The notes: generated by a model not told the origin, from the sequence alone. A stretch of 36,348 nt of DNA from Oscillospiraceae bacterium (GCA_021769865.1 JAETSB010000018.1:1-36348); one strand, 5' to 3'. Counted from the first letter of the stretch, positions 1 to 8,750 are shown. A program made the numbers and translations.

Positions 1-695
1 GCCAGGCCCAGGGCGGCGGTGAGGGGCAGGCGGCTGCCGCAGAGCTCCGCCGTCAGCCCCAGCCCCAGGCCGAAGGCCGCCCCGCCGGCGGGGCCCCGGT
101 CATAGGCCGCCAGCAGCGCCAGAAAGCACAGCAGGGCCCGGGCGGGGGAGAAGCCCAAAAGCTCCAGCTCCTCCACCGCCGTCACCAGGGCCCCGGCCAG
201 AAGGAGAAGGCCGTCCACGATCTCCCGGCCCTCTCCGCCCCGGAGGAGGGGGAAGAACAGCCAGGCGGAGGCCCCCAGCAGCGCCGACGCCGCCAGGCAG
301 TCTGCCAGCCGCTCCAGGGGGGAGAGGGACTGCAGGATGTAAATGCCCTCCACGGTGATGAAGAGGCCCACCGCCGTCAGGGCCATGGGCCGTGGCCGCG
401 AGGGAATCCAGGTACCCCCCAGGGCCGTGGAGGCGGCAAAGATCAGCACCGCCACCGCCAGGAAGGGCAGGGCCCCCGCGAAGGGCAGAAACAGCGCTGC
501 CCCCGCCAGGGCCCCCGCCAGGGCCGCGCAGCCCTCCAGCCCCGGACCCGCCGCCGCCACCCAGCCCAGGGCGAAGGGGGCCGCGCCTCCGGCGGTCTGT
601 CCGGCGGTGAGCGCCGCCGAGAGGAAGAAGCGTACGCCCAGCTGCATCAGCCGCCCCGTTCTCTCCCGTTCCAATGTCAGTTCCCCGTATGCCAC
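1..695 (-). CDS. spoIIE: Stage II sporulation protein E-like, N-terminal membrane part (cut by window edge)
   Basis: About 232 residues are visible and the frame runs off the left edge. SpoIIE is the sporulation phosphatase that activates sigma-F in the forespore; its PP2C domain would lie outside the window. What is visible is a short charged N-terminus followed by many Ala/Leu/Gly-rich membrane segments separated by short loops, as in the SpoIIE membrane domain, including an early APFALGW stretch and a GGAAFGLGLGL helix resembling the one that precedes the cytoplasmic part. I chose the GTG at 695-693 because GGAGGG sits 7 bases upstream; the first ATG (646) has no comparable site. The name rests on membrane pattern and length; another polytopic protein cannot be excluded without the C-terminus. 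Confidence 0.6.
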   Translation of the reverse strand, partial: MAYGELTLERERTGRLMQLGVRFFLSAALTAGQTAGGAAPFALGWVAAAGPGLEGCAALAGALAGAALFLPFAGALPFLAVAVLIFAASTALGGTWIPSRPRPMALTAVGLFITVEGIYILQSLSPLERLADCLAASALLGASAWLFFPLLRGGEGREIVDGLLLLAGALVTAVEELELLGFSPARALLCFLALLAAYDRGPAGGAAFGLGLGLTAELCGSRLPLTAALGL

Positions 696-787
696 AGCCT
701 GTCCCTCCTCAAAGGATGTTGTTCCCCCATTCTAGCGCCGGGCGGAGGAAAAACACGTCGGGAAACGGTCGCCGGAGGTTTTCCGGC

Positions 788-828
788 GAAAAAACCAGGA
801 GGCCTCCCCGAGCGGGAAACCTCCTGGT
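788..828 (-). terminator. Intrinsic terminator of the PTS IIC-like gene
   Basis: A 9-bp stem (794-802 with 820-828, ACCAGGAGG/CCTCCTGGT) is followed on the minus strand by a run of T, 32 bases after the stop codon of the gene ending at 860. It separates that gene from spoIIE. Confidence 0.8.
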
Positions 829-859
829 CCTGATTTTATTCTTTATGTGCTTTCCGGAC

Positions 860-1969
860 TCAGTCCGCCAGAGTCAAATCGCCGTCCTTCACCCAGCCCG
901 CCCTCCGGCAGAGCTGGTTGATGAGGGGGCAGAGCACGGCGGGGAGGACGAAGGAGATCAAAATCAGCCCCGCCCAGTCCATGGCCCCGGGGACGATGGC
1001 CGACGCCCCGTTGGCCAGGGCCGTCTCGCTGGGGGCGATCCAGCCGGTCCAGACCCCCAACTGGCCGCAGAGGCCGCAGGTGCCCATGCCGGAGTTGATG
1101 GCCGCGCCGTTCATCTCCAGGCGGAACAGGCACGTGGCGATGGGCCCGGTGATGGCGGAGGTCACGGTAGGGGCAATCCAGATTTTGGGGTTGCGGACAA
1201 TGTTGGGCATCTGCAGCATGGAGGTGCCCAGGCCCTGGCTCACCAGGCCCCCCCAGCCGTTTTCCCGGAAGCTCATGACGGCGAAGCCCACCATCTGGGC
1301 GCAGCAGCCCGCCACGGCGGCACCCCCCGCCAGGCCCGTCAGCCCCAGCACGGAGCAGATGGCGGCGGAGGAGATGGGCAGGGTCAACGCCACGCCCACC
1401 AGCACGGAGACCAGAATACCCATGAGGAAGGGCTGGAGCACCGTGGCCCGCATGATAAGCCCGCCGAAGGCGCTGGCAATGCCGGCAATCGGGGGCGCGA
1501 TGACCCAGGCCGCCCCGATGCCGACGAGAGTGGTGACAATGGGTGTCACCAGGATATCGACTTTCGTCTCCTTGCTGACGGCCTTGCCGCACTCGGCGGC
1601 GATGATGGCCACGAACAGCACCGCCAGGGGCCCCCCGGCCTTGCCCAGGGCGTTGCAGGCGTAGCCCACCGTGGCCAGGGAGAACAGCACCATGGGCGGA
1701 GCCTGGAGGGCGTAGCCGATGGCCACGGCCATGGCCGCGCCGCTCATGAAGGAGGCCATGCCGCCGATGGTATAGCCCACATCGTTGATGGTGATGATCT
1801 GCGCCGTCAAAAAGCCGATGTGGAACTGGGAGCCCACGGTGTTGAGGATTGTGCCGATGAGCAGGGAACAGAAGAGGCCCTGGGCCATCGCGCCGAGAGC
1901 GTCGATGCCGTAGCGGCGGGGGTCGATCACGATGTTTTTGCGTTTCAGAAACGCCTTGACGTTTTCCAT
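860..1969 (-). CDS. PTS_EIIC_2-type membrane transporter subunit
   Basis: A 369-residue polytopic membrane protein with Gly/Ala-rich helices and the conserved opening NVKAFLKRKNIVIDPRRYGI, followed by DALGAMAQGLF. This matches PTS_EIIC_2 proteins, a stand-alone IIC-like family in Firmicutes whose substrate is unknown. No IIA or IIB domain is fused or adjacent, so phosphotransfer partners would have to act in trans. The ATG at 1969 was chosen; an in-frame GTG three codons earlier (1978) is possible and neither has a strong ribosome site (AGGTG only). The gene is monocistronic: it has its own consensus promoter (2072-2100), a palindromic operator over the start site and its own terminator. The operator suggests control by a dedicated repressor that is not encoded nearby. 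Confidence 0.75.
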   Translation of the reverse strand: MENVKAFLKRKNIVIDPRRYGIDALGAMAQGLFCSLLIGTILNTVGSQFHIGFLTAQIITINDVGYTIGGMASFMSGAAMAVAIGYALQAPPMVLFSLATVGYACNALGKAGGPLAVLFVAIIAAECGKAVSKETKVDILVTPIVTTLVGIGAAWVIAPPIAGIASAFGGLIMRATVLQPFLMGILVSVLVGVALTLPISSAAICSVLGLTGLAGGAAVAGCCAQMVGFAVMSFRENGWGGLVSQGLGTSMLQMPNIVRNPKIWIAPTVTSAITGPIATCLFRLEMNGAAINSGMGTCGLCGQLGVWTGWIAPSETALANGASAIVPGAMDWAGLILISFVLPAVLCPLINQLCRRAGWVKDGDLTLAD

Positions 1970-2035
1970 GGGAAGCACCTGTTTCTTTCGTAAGATTCGT
2001 TCGCGGGGGCCGCTGCCGGGCCCCGCTATGTAAGA

Positions 2036-2073
2036 ATAAGCCTTACAGATGTCTTGACACCTGTAAGGCTTAT
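2036..2073 (-). promoter_or_regulatory. Palindromic operator over the PTS IIC-like gene start site
   Basis: Two 18-base arms (2036-2053 and 2056-2073) are complementary at 17 of 18 positions, with core CTTACAG.TGTC/GACA.CTGTAAG and a 2-base centre. It begins right at the -10 box on the minus strand and would cover the transcription start, a position typical of repressor operators. Confidence 0.65.
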
Positions 2074-2100
2074 CATACGCAGAGCAAACCGGTTTGTCAA
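2072..2100 (-). promoter_or_regulatory. SigA promoter of the PTS IIC-like gene
   Basis: Minus strand: -35 TTGACA (2100-2095), a 17-base spacer and -10 TATGAT (2077-2072). It lies immediately after the superoxide dismutase stop codon, so the transport gene is transcribed independently of sodA. Confidence 0.85.
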
Positions 2101-2110
2101 TAGGGAATTT

Positions 2111-2752
2111 TCACTCCGCCCGGCGGGGCCGGTTTCCCAGCAGGGCGTCGTAGGTCCTGGAGACGGCCGGCCAGTTCACTTTCCGCCACCAGCCCTCGAA
2201 GTAGTCCGGACGGCGGTTCTGGTAGTCCAGGTAGTAGGCGTGCTCCCACACGTCGCACAGAAGCAGGGGGACCAGGGGAAGGGGCACGTCCTGGTTGGGG
2301 GTCTTGACCACGGAGAGCCGCCCCTCGCTGTCGCTGACCAGCCAGGCCCAGCCGGAGCCGAACTGTCCCAGGGCCGCGTTCTTCATGGCGGTCTTTAAGC
2401 TCTCCAGGTCCCCGAAGTCCCGGGAGATGGCGTCGTCCAGGGGGCCCATGGGGGAGGAGACGGGGCCGGGGGCCATGGTCTTGAAGTAGAGATCGTGGTT
2501 GTAAACGCCCCCGGCGTTGTTCCGCACGCCCTGGCGGACGTCCTCCGGCAGGCGGGGCCACTCCTGGACCAGCCGCTCCAGGGGCCAGTCCTGGACCTCC
2601 GGGTGCTGTTCCAGGAGTTTGTTCAGATTGTCCACATAGGTCTGGAAGTGCTTGTCGTGGTGGAAGTGCAGGGTCCGCTCCCCGATGTCCGGCAGCAGGG
2701 CGTCGTAGCCGTAGGGCAGGGGCGGGAGGGTGAAGGGATAATGGAATTCCAT
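2111..2752 (-). CDS. sodA: Superoxide dismutase, Fe/Mn family (Mn-type residues)
   Basis: 213 residues, the usual length. It dismutates superoxide to H2O2 and O2 in the cytosol. All four metal ligands are visible: H31 (FHHDKHFQTYV), H86 (YNHDLYF), D167 and H171 (DVWEHAYYLDY). The second-sphere residues point to manganese: NNAGG at 78-82 has Gly where iron enzymes usually carry Gln, and NQD at 153-155 places Gln in the manganese position; cambialistic enzymes exist, so metal use is inferred. The start has a strong AAGGAG site 5 bases upstream. It is divergent from the lipoprotein gene at 2919. In an anaerobe this gene would serve transient oxygen exposure. Confidence 0.95.
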   Translation of the reverse strand: MEFHYPFTLPPLPYGYDALLPDIGERTLHFHHDKHFQTYVDNLNKLLEQHPEVQDWPLERLVQEWPRLPEDVRQGVRNNAGGVYNHDLYFKTMAPGPVSSPMGPLDDAISRDFGDLESLKTAMKNAALGQFGSGWAWLVSDSEGRLSVVKTPNQDVPLPLVPLLLCDVWEHAYYLDYQNRRPDYFEGWWRKVNWPAVSRTYDALLGNRPRRAE

Positions 2753-2874
2753 GGAGTTCTCCTTTCATGAGGATTGCTTCCTATAGTATATGTGCCGGGA
2801 TGGCCTGACATACAGTGAGAAATTTTTGTAAAATTTTTTGAAAATTTTGTAACAAAAGCCGCCGCTCAAACGTC

Positions 2875-2880
2875 TATAAT
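2875..2880 (+). promoter_or_regulatory. Possible -10 box for the lipoprotein gene
   Basis: A perfect TATAAT lies 38 bases before the start codon at 2919, downstream of a strongly A/T-rich tract (2818-2856). No good -35 is found at 16-18 bases, so this is only a candidate. Confidence 0.35.
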
Positions 2881-2918
2881 AAAAAGCACGACGGATTACG
2901 ACAGAAAGAAGAGACGCC

Positions 2919-3842
2919 ATGAAGCAGTTTATTTGGATGCTCTGCGGAATTTTTATCTCCGGGCTGCTGCTGGGGACCCTCAGCGCCTGCGGAGCGGACC
3001 AGTTCAGCACGTGCGTAATCACCACGGGGAAGGCCTCCCCCGCCCAGGAGGCGGCTCCCGCGCCGGCGGACCGGCCGGAGGACGTTCCCAAGCCCGGGGC
3101 CTCCATCACCGCCGAGGAGGACGAGGCCCGGATGCTGGCCTACGGCAAGGCGCTGTGGGACATGTACCTGCTGGGCCTCCTCCCCGACGGGACGGAGCTG
3201 GAGCGCGCCGCGGACACGGGCCCCGCCGAGGGGAACCGCTTCGCCGTCGCCGACGTGAATGGCGACGGGGCCGAGGAATTGATCGTCTGCTGGGACCAGG
3301 CCTGCATGGCCGGAATGCGGGGACTGGTCTACACCTACGACTACCCCGGGCGGGAGCTGCGGCTGGCCCTCTCCGAGTTCCCCGGCCTGGCCTTCTATGA
3401 AAGCGGGGCCGTGACGGCGGACTGGTCCCACAACCAGGGCTGGGCCGGGCGCTTCTGGCCCTTCACCCTCTATCAGTACAGCCCGGAGCGGGGCGTTTAT
3501 GAATCCATCGGCAGCGTGGACGCCTGGGACCTCTCCTGCACGGCGGGAGACGAGGCCCTCACCGCCGCTTTCCCCAGGGAGGCGGACGGCGACGGGGACG
3601 GGCTGGTCTATTACATCCTCACCGGAGAGTGGTACAACCAGCCTCATTTCTCCGAGGACGGCAGCTTCTCCCAAATTTGGGGGGCCGACCCGGTGGACAG
3701 GGCGGCCCTGGAGGACTGGCTGAACGCATACACCGGCGGAGCAGAGCCTCTGAAAATCCCCTACCTGCCCCTGGAGGAGGTAGCCATCTCCGCCCTGGGC
3801 TGTCCCAAGCCCGACGTGACTTACCCGGAACCTGTTGGATAA
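2919..3842 (+). CDS. Lipoprotein with a calcium-loop/FG-GAP-like motif
   Basis: 307 residues. A signal peptide with lipobox LSAC (Cys24) predicts lipid anchoring to the outer face of the membrane. Residues about 25-65 are a Pro/Ala-rich linker. The motif ADVNGDGAEELIV (111-123) has the D-x-N-x-D-G pattern of FG-GAP or EF-hand-like calcium loops, and another Asp-rich patch (EADGDGDG) occurs near residue 230. Tryptophan- and tyrosine-rich segments fit a beta-rich extracellular fold. No enzymatic motif is recognised. It is followed after 33 bases by another exported protein in the same direction, so the two may be cotranscribed. The ribosome site is weak (AAGAAGAG). Confidence 0.7.
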   Translation: MKQFIWMLCGIFISGLLLGTLSACGADQFSTCVITTGKASPAQEAAPAPADRPEDVPKPGASITAEEDEARMLAYGKALWDMYLLGLLPDGTELERAADTGPAEGNRFAVADVNGDGAEELIVCWDQACMAGMRGLVYTYDYPGRELRLALSEFPGLAFYESGAVTADWSHNQGWAGRFWPFTLYQYSPERGVYESIGSVDAWDLSCTAGDEALTAAFPREADGDGDGLVYYILTGEWYNQPHFSEDGSFSQIWGADPVDRAALEDWLNAYTGGAEPLKIPYLPLEEVAISALGCPKPDVTYPEPVG

Positions 3843-3875
3843 CCAACCAGCATTTAATACGAGGAGGAAATTGCT

Positions 3876-4874
3876 ATGAAAAAATTACTGTCCGTACTGC
3901 TGGCTCTGGCGGCCCTGTCCGCCGCGCTGTGCGTCTCCGCCGCCGCTGCGGAGGCGGCGGTCCCTGACGCTCCCGCCGAAGAGCCCGCGGAGGCCCCCGC
4001 CTTTGTCCGGGTCTGGGGCAAGGTCTCCCCCTGGGACGGGGAGGGCATTCTCCTGAAGAACAGCAATCCGGACGATCCCCTGAACGAGGTGGTCATCCAC
4101 CCGGGAGAGGCCCCGGCGGTGGACGCCGTCACGGGTCTACCCATGGATTTGAAGACCGTCAAGGAGGGCGACACCCTCTACGCCTGGGCGGGCCCCGCCA
4201 TGGCCCTGAGCCTGCCGCCCCAGGTCAGCGCCCTGGTCATCGTGGGCAATATCCCGGCGGACGCCGCCGTGCCGGAGTTCTGTGAGATCGCCGGGCAGGC
4301 CGTGTTCCCTGCTCCCGGGGACGAGGGCAGCGCGAAATTCCCCCTCACCGGCGGCGGAGAGCTGGAGGTGACGGGCAAAACCGTCTACACCCCCTGGCTG
4401 ACGAAGCAGATCATCCGGATGGAGGACCTGAACCCCGGCACCCGGGTCCTGGTCTGGAAGGACAAAGACGGCGCGGCGGAGAAAATCCAGCTGCTGCCCG
4501 GGGCGTACCAGGGCTATGTATGCACCCTCGCCGCCATGGGCGGCGTGCCCATCGCGGTGAACGGCGGCTTTGACGCGGAGCGGGACCAGGACACCCCCCA
4601 GTTCAACGGCAAGCGGACGGAAAACGGCGTCATGGCCCCCATCCGTGGCATCGCCGAGGCCGCCGGGTACGAGGTCCGCTGGGACAAGTCCCTGGGCGCC
4701 GTGGTGAGCCTGAACGGCGAGACGGTCTTTTCCGTCCTGCCCGGCTCGGACGTAACCGTGACGCCTGACGGGGAGAGCGCCCTTTCCGCCCCCTGCCTCA
4801 AGGAGGGCGGGACCACGTACCTGCCCCTGGAGGACCTGTGCCGCCAGCTGAATCTGTTTTTAGCCCGGGGATAA
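3876..4874 (+). CDS. Secreted protein with C-terminal copper amine oxidase N-terminal-like domain
   Basis: 332 residues. A typical signal peptide (MKKLLSVLLALAALSAALC, cleavage after ASAAAA-like residues about 24) is followed by a Pro/Ala/Glu-rich linker. The C-terminal third (about 225-330) reads as the stalk domain first seen in copper amine oxidases: an IAVNGG strand, VMAPIRGIAEAAGYEVRWD, and a repeat ending LPLEDLCRQLN. This domain is common in Clostridia cell-surface proteins and is non-catalytic; it is thought to be a binding or structural module. Strong site GAGGAGG upstream. A strong terminator follows at 4899. Confidence 0.75.
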   Translation: MKKLLSVLLALAALSAALCVSAAAAEAAVPDAPAEEPAEAPAFVRVWGKVSPWDGEGILLKNSNPDDPLNEVVIHPGEAPAVDAVTGLPMDLKTVKEGDTLYAWAGPAMALSLPPQVSALVIVGNIPADAAVPEFCEIAGQAVFPAPGDEGSAKFPLTGGGELEVTGKTVYTPWLTKQIIRMEDLNPGTRVLVWKDKDGAAEKIQLLPGAYQGYVCTLAAMGGVPIAVNGGFDAERDQDTPQFNGKRTENGVMAPIRGIAEAAGYEVRWDKSLGAVVSLNGETVFSVLPGSDVTVTPDGESALSAPCLKEGGTTYLPLEDLCRQLNLFLARG

Positions 4875-4898
4875 GCTCTTCTGAAAAGAATGAAAAAG

Positions 4899-4942
4899 AA
4901 AACTGCGTCGGCAACAGAAAGGTTTGTTGCCGACGCAGTTTT
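4899..4942. terminator. Bidirectional intrinsic terminator
   Basis: A 17-bp perfect stem (4899-4915 with 4926-4942), loop of 10 bases, with a T run after the stem on the plus strand and a T-rich run on the minus strand. It separates the convergent genes ending at 4874 (+) and 4998 (-). Confidence 0.9.
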
Positions 4943-4983
4943 TTCGCAATATCCAGACTTGGTAACGCGTTAAAGTTCTTTTT

Positions 4984-5013
4984 GCTTACTTTTTCTTTCA
5001 AGAAAAAGTAAGC
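4984..5013. repeat. Perfect 14-bp inverted repeat straddling a stop codon
   Basis: Arms 4984-4997 and 5000-5013 (GCTTACTTTTTCTT and its complement) with a 2-base loop. The loop and adjoining base are the TGA stop of the serine hydrolase, so one arm encodes its last residues and the other lies 3' of it. Confidence 0.7.
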
Positions 5014-7067
5014 TCGAAGCGCGCGCCGGGGTCTCCGGCAAAGGCAATCAGACCGCCCTTGGACAGCTTGGCGGACGCATCGTCCCACAGGACGGAGGAG
5101 GCCACGATCCTCCCCTTGGCGTCGTAGACCCAGAAGCCCGCGTCCTTGGGCATCTGGACGGTCATGGTCTTCCCGGCGGCGTTGTCCCCCACCTTGTACC
5201 AGCGGGCGAAGCCGTCGGGCTGGATGGTGCAGGCGGCCTTGCCCTCGCTGCCGGTGGAAATGGCGGAGACGGCGTTCATGTCCATGTAGACGCTGCCGTT
5301 GGACTGGTAGAACCAGAGGGCCCCCTTCCCGTCCCGGCGGAGCTCCATGTCGGAGCCGTCCCGGCCGCCGGTGCCGGGGACCTGGAGCTCATAGCGGGCG
5401 TGGGTCTCGTCCACGATGCGCAAAGAACCGATGTATCCGGGGGCGCTCTTGACGGCGTCGCCGGACTCCGCCTCCAGCAGCGTGCCCAGTGCCGCGTACA
5501 CCTGGGAGCTGTAACGCTCGTTCATGGGCAGGACCGCGCCGCCCATGATGGAATTCCACTTCTCCTGGAGGGCCGGGTCGACGTCGTTCTCCGGCAGCCT
5601 CATGGCGGCGTAGTTGGACGTGGGCAGGTAGCCCAGGCCGGACACGTCCGCGAAGGCCCACTGGTACAGGTAGGTCTGGCCGTTGTCCTCCTTCACCAGC
5701 CGGAGGGCGGAGGTTCCCGCCCCGTCCCGGAAGCTGCCGTCGTCGTAGTAGTAGAACACCCGGGGCGGGAAGTCCGGCGTGGCGGGAAAGCGCATGGTCA
5801 GCGTCCCGTTCTCAGCCAGCTCGATCTGGTAGACCGTCAGGGAGCCGTAATAGCCCGCGCTGCTTAGCAGCTCCTTGGGCATCTCGGCCCTCTTGGCGGC
5901 GGGAAGCCGCAGGCGGAGCTCCACGATGTCTTCCTTCTCCCGCAGCACCGCCAGCAGCATCTGGGAGGCGGCCATCTCGTTGTAGGTGGACACGCCGCCG
6001 GAGGTGAGAACCGCCGCCGCCAGCTTGTACTCCGGCAGCACCACCAGCCCGGCGTGGTAATACTGGGTGTCGCCGCCCTTCACCAGGGCGGTGATGCCGT
6101 TCACCGAGAAGGGATACCACTCCACGCTGTCCCAGCCCAGGCCGTAGGACAGGGCGTCGGGGCTGTCCTCCTCAGGCCAGAGGCCATTGGCGTACTCCGG
6201 GGCGGCCATGGCGTCCAGGGAGGACTTTTTCAGCAGGGCCGTCCTGGTCAGGGCCCCGCCGAAGCTGGCCAGGTCCTCCGCCGTGGCGTAGAGCCCGCCC
6301 GCGCCGACGACGCCCAGGCAGTCCTTGGGCAGGGGCCGCTTGTCCCCCGCCTGGTAAATGTCCGCCCGGCGGGCCTCGAAGTTGTCGCCGGGGAAGTAGG
6401 TCTCCTTCAGCCCGGCCTTGTCAAAGATGTTGGCGCGGAGGTAGTCCTGGAAATTCATGTCCGCCACCGCCTCCACCACCAGCTCCGCCAGGGTGAAGCC
6501 GTCGTTGCAGTAGACGCTGTAGGCGCCGGGGTCCGCCTTGAGGCGCTGGGTGGACAGGCGGTCCAGCAGCTGCGCCGTAGCGGTGGGCGTGGGGTCGTCG
6601 AAGAGCATGCCGCTGGCAAACGAGGAGCCCATCAGGCCCGAGGAGTGGTTCAGCAGCATGCGGACGGTGATGTCCTTGTACCGGGGATCCGCCATCTTGA
6701 AGCCGGGCAGGTACTTCACCACGGGCTCATCCAGGTCCAGCTTCCCCGCCTCCGCCAGCTGCATGACGGCCACGGTGGTGAAGATCTTGCTGACGGAGCC
6801 CGCGCCGTAAACGGGGCTCTCGCCCTCCAGGGGCTCGGTGCCGCCGTCCTCCTTGGCTCTCTGGGAGCCGGAGGAGATGATCTTCCCGTCCTGCCACACG
6901 GCCCAGCTGGCCTGGACGGCCTGGCCGTAGGTCATGGCGCTGTTGACGACGGCCCGGGCGGCCTCGTCCAGGGCCGTGCTCTCCGCCGCCGAGACGGGGA
7001 GGACGAGGCTCAGGCTCAGGACCAGGGCCAGCAGCAGGGCGCTGAGGGTCTTGGTGTTTTGTTTCAT
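4998..7067 (-). CDS. Exported serine hydrolase, class C beta-lactamase family
   Basis: 689 residues with a signal peptide (first about 28 residues, cut near VSAAES). The N-terminal 390 residues are a beta-lactamase/PBP-type domain with all three motifs: S91-V-S-K94 (nucleophile and base), Y186-C-N188, and H338-A-G340 in GGDTQYYHAG. The remaining 300 residues form beta-rich modules resembling the lipocalin-like tails found on such hydrolases. These enzymes act outside the cell on D-Ala peptides, esters or amides; the substrate cannot be told and beta-lactam resistance should not be assumed. The length (families are often 350-450) reflects the tail. Ribosome site AAAGGAAA precedes the ATG. It is a single gene, convergent with 3876-4874. 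Confidence 0.85.
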   Translation of the reverse strand: MKQNTKTLSALLLALVLSLSLVLPVSAAESTALDEAARAVVNSAMTYGQAVQASWAVWQDGKIISSGSQRAKEDGGTEPLEGESPVYGAGSVSKIFTTVAVMQLAEAGKLDLDEPVVKYLPGFKMADPRYKDITVRMLLNHSSGLMGSSFASGMLFDDPTPTATAQLLDRLSTQRLKADPGAYSVYCNDGFTLAELVVEAVADMNFQDYLRANIFDKAGLKETYFPGDNFEARRADIYQAGDKRPLPKDCLGVVGAGGLYATAEDLASFGGALTRTALLKKSSLDAMAAPEYANGLWPEEDSPDALSYGLGWDSVEWYPFSVNGITALVKGGDTQYYHAGLVVLPEYKLAAAVLTSGGVSTYNEMAASQMLLAVLREKEDIVELRLRLPAAKRAEMPKELLSSAGYYGSLTVYQIELAENGTLTMRFPATPDFPPRVFYYYDDGSFRDGAGTSALRLVKEDNGQTYLYQWAFADVSGLGYLPTSNYAAMRLPENDVDPALQEKWNSIMGGAVLPMNERYSSQVYAALGTLLEAESGDAVKSAPGYIGSLRIVDETHARYELQVPGTGGRDGSDMELRRDGKGALWFYQSNGSVYMDMNAVSAISTGSEGKAACTIQPDGFARWYKVGDNAAGKTMTVQMPKDAGFWVYDAKGRIVASSVLWDDASAKLSKGGLIAFAGDPGARFELTFS

Positions 7068-7240
7068 GTTCGGTTTCCTTTCCCGCCCCGGCGGAAACCC
7101 GGGGCGCTCCTTTGGACTGCCCTCTCAGGATACACCTTCCACCGGGGGGAATGTCAAGAGGGAAGCGGCGAAAAGTGGAATTTTTGTCTGGAACGCCCCG
7201 GCGGGGCCATGGCAGGACCGGGGTTTGGGAGAATCCGCGG

Positions 7241-7269
7241 TTGACAATCCCCTTTCGGGCGGATACAAT
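7241..7269 (+). promoter_or_regulatory. SigA promoter of the proS operon
   Basis: -35 TTGACA (7241-7246), 17-base spacer, -10 TACAAT (7264-7269). The start site would be near 7276. The AAGGAGG directly after the -10 is therefore at the very 5' end of the RNA and is unlikely to serve as a ribosome site for the in-frame TTG at 7281. Confidence 0.9.
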
Positions 7270-7316
7270 AAGGAGGTTATTTGGGAACCTCAAATACGGA
7301 AAGGAACGGAAACGCT

Positions 7317-8750
7317 ATGGATAAGAGACAAGTGGACGCCATCACCGCCCGGGACGTGGACTTCGCCCAGTGGTACACCGACGTCTGCAAAAAGGCGGAG
7401 CTCATCGACTACACCTCCGTCAAGGGCATGTTCATTTACCGGCCCTACGGCTACGCCATCTGGGAGAACATTCAGAATGAGCTGGACCGCCGCTTCAAGG
7501 AGACGGGCCACGAGAATGTCTACCTCCCCGTGCTGATTCCCGAGTCCCTGCTCCAAAAGGAGAAGGACCACGTGGAGGGCTTTGCCCCGGAGTGCGCCTG
7601 GGTCACCATGGGCGGCGGCGAGAAGCTGGAGGACCGCCTGGCCATCCGTCCCACCTCCGAGACCCTCTTCTGCGAGCACTACGCCAACATCATCCACTCC
7701 TGGCGGGACCTGCCCAAGCTCTACAACCAGTGGTGCAGCGTCCTGCGGTGGGAGAAGACCTCCCGTCCCTTCCTGCGCCACCGGGAGTTCCTCTGGCAGG
7801 AGGGCCACACCATGCACGCCTCCGAGGAGGAGGCCCGGGAAGAGACCATGCAGATGCTGAACATCTACGCGGACTTCATGGAAAACTTCCTGGCCATGCC
7901 GGTGATCCGGGGCCGGAAGACGGACAAGGAGAAGTTCAACGGCGCGGAGGAGACCTATACCGTGGAGTGCATGATGCACGACCACAAGGCCCTCCAGGCG
8001 GGCACCAGCCACTACTTCGGCGACGGCTTCGCCAAAGCCTTCGACATCACCTACACCGGCAAGGACAACCAGCTCCACCACCCCCACCAGACCAGCTGGG
8101 GCGTCTCCACCCGGATGATCGGCGGCATCATCATGACCCACGGCGACGACAACGGGCTGGTGCTGCCTCCCCGGGTGGCCCCCATCCAGGCGGTGGTCAT
8201 CCCCGTGGCGGCTCACAAGCCCGGCGTGCTGGACGCCGCGGCGGCCCTCCGGGACCGGCTGAAAACCGCCGGCGTCCGCTCTAAGATGGACGACTCCGAC
8301 AACTCCCCCGGCTGGAAGTTTGCCGAGTATGAGATGAAGGGCGTGCCCCTGCGGGTGGAGATCGGGCCCAAGGACATGGAGAAGGACCAGTGCGTCGTGG
8401 CCCGCCGGGACACCGGCGAGAAGGTGTTCGTCCCCCTGGCGGAACTGGAGGAGACGGTGAAGAAGCTGCTGGACGCCGTCCACGACAACATGTACGCCAT
8501 GGCGCTGAAGAACCGGGAGGAGAACACCTTTGACATCACCTCCCCCGAAGAGGCCAAGGCCATCGCCGAAGGGAAGGGCGGCTTCCTGCGGTCCAAGTGG
8601 TGCGGCTCTTTGGAGTGCGAGCTGGCCATGAAGGAGCGGGCGGGGGTCAGCTCCCGCTGCATGCCCCTGAAGCAGAGCGGCACGGAGGGCGTGTGCCCCG
8701 TGTGCGGCAAAAAGTGCGTCACGGACATCTACTGGGGCGTGGCCTATTGA
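7317..8750 (+). CDS. proS: Prolyl-tRNA synthetase, archaeal/eukaryal type
   Basis: 477 residues. It charges tRNA-Pro with proline. Class II synthetase features: RPTSET (motif 2 entry), LRWEKTSRPFLRHREFLWQE with its conserved Arg pair, and GVSTRMIGGIIMTHGDDNGL (motif 3), then the HGTP anticodon domain (VVIPVAAHK onward) and a C-terminal zinc-type domain ending CPVCGKKC and the Y-terminus typical of this subgroup. It lacks the large editing insertion of the bacterial form, so it is the short ProS type 3. The ATG at 7317 fits a leader of about 40 bases; a TTG at 7281 in the same frame is rejected because of the promoter position. First gene of a four-gene operon; its stop overlaps the next start (TGATG). 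Confidence 0.95.
   Translation: MDKRQVDAITARDVDFAQWYTDVCKKAELIDYTSVKGMFIYRPYGYAIWENIQNELDRRFKETGHENVYLPVLIPESLLQKEKDHVEGFAPECAWVTMGGGEKLEDRLAIRPTSETLFCEHYANIIHSWRDLPKLYNQWCSVLRWEKTSRPFLRHREFLWQEGHTMHASEEEAREETMQMLNIYADFMENFLAMPVIRGRKTDKEKFNGAEETYTVECMMHDHKALQAGTSHYFGDGFAKAFDITYTGKDNQLHHPHQTSWGVSTRMIGGIIMTHGDDNGLVLPPRVAPIQAVVIPVAAHKPGVLDAAAALRDRLKTAGVRSKMDDSDNSPGWKFAEYEMKGVPLRVEIGPKDMEKDQCVVARRDTGEKVFVPLAELEETVKKLLDAVHDNMYAMALKNREENTFDITSPEEAKAIAEGKGGFLRSKWCGSLECELAMKERAGVSSRCMPLKQSGTEGVCPVCGKKCVTDIYWGVAY

Noticed and set aside
674..1993. A 439-codon plus-strand open frame
   Set aside because: Antisense to the membrane transporter and crosses its terminator; low-complexity translation.
7281..7316. 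TTG start of proS with AAGGAGG upstream
   Set aside because: The AAGGAGG directly follows the -10 box and lies at the predicted 5' end of the RNA; the ATG at 7317 begins the conserved sequence.
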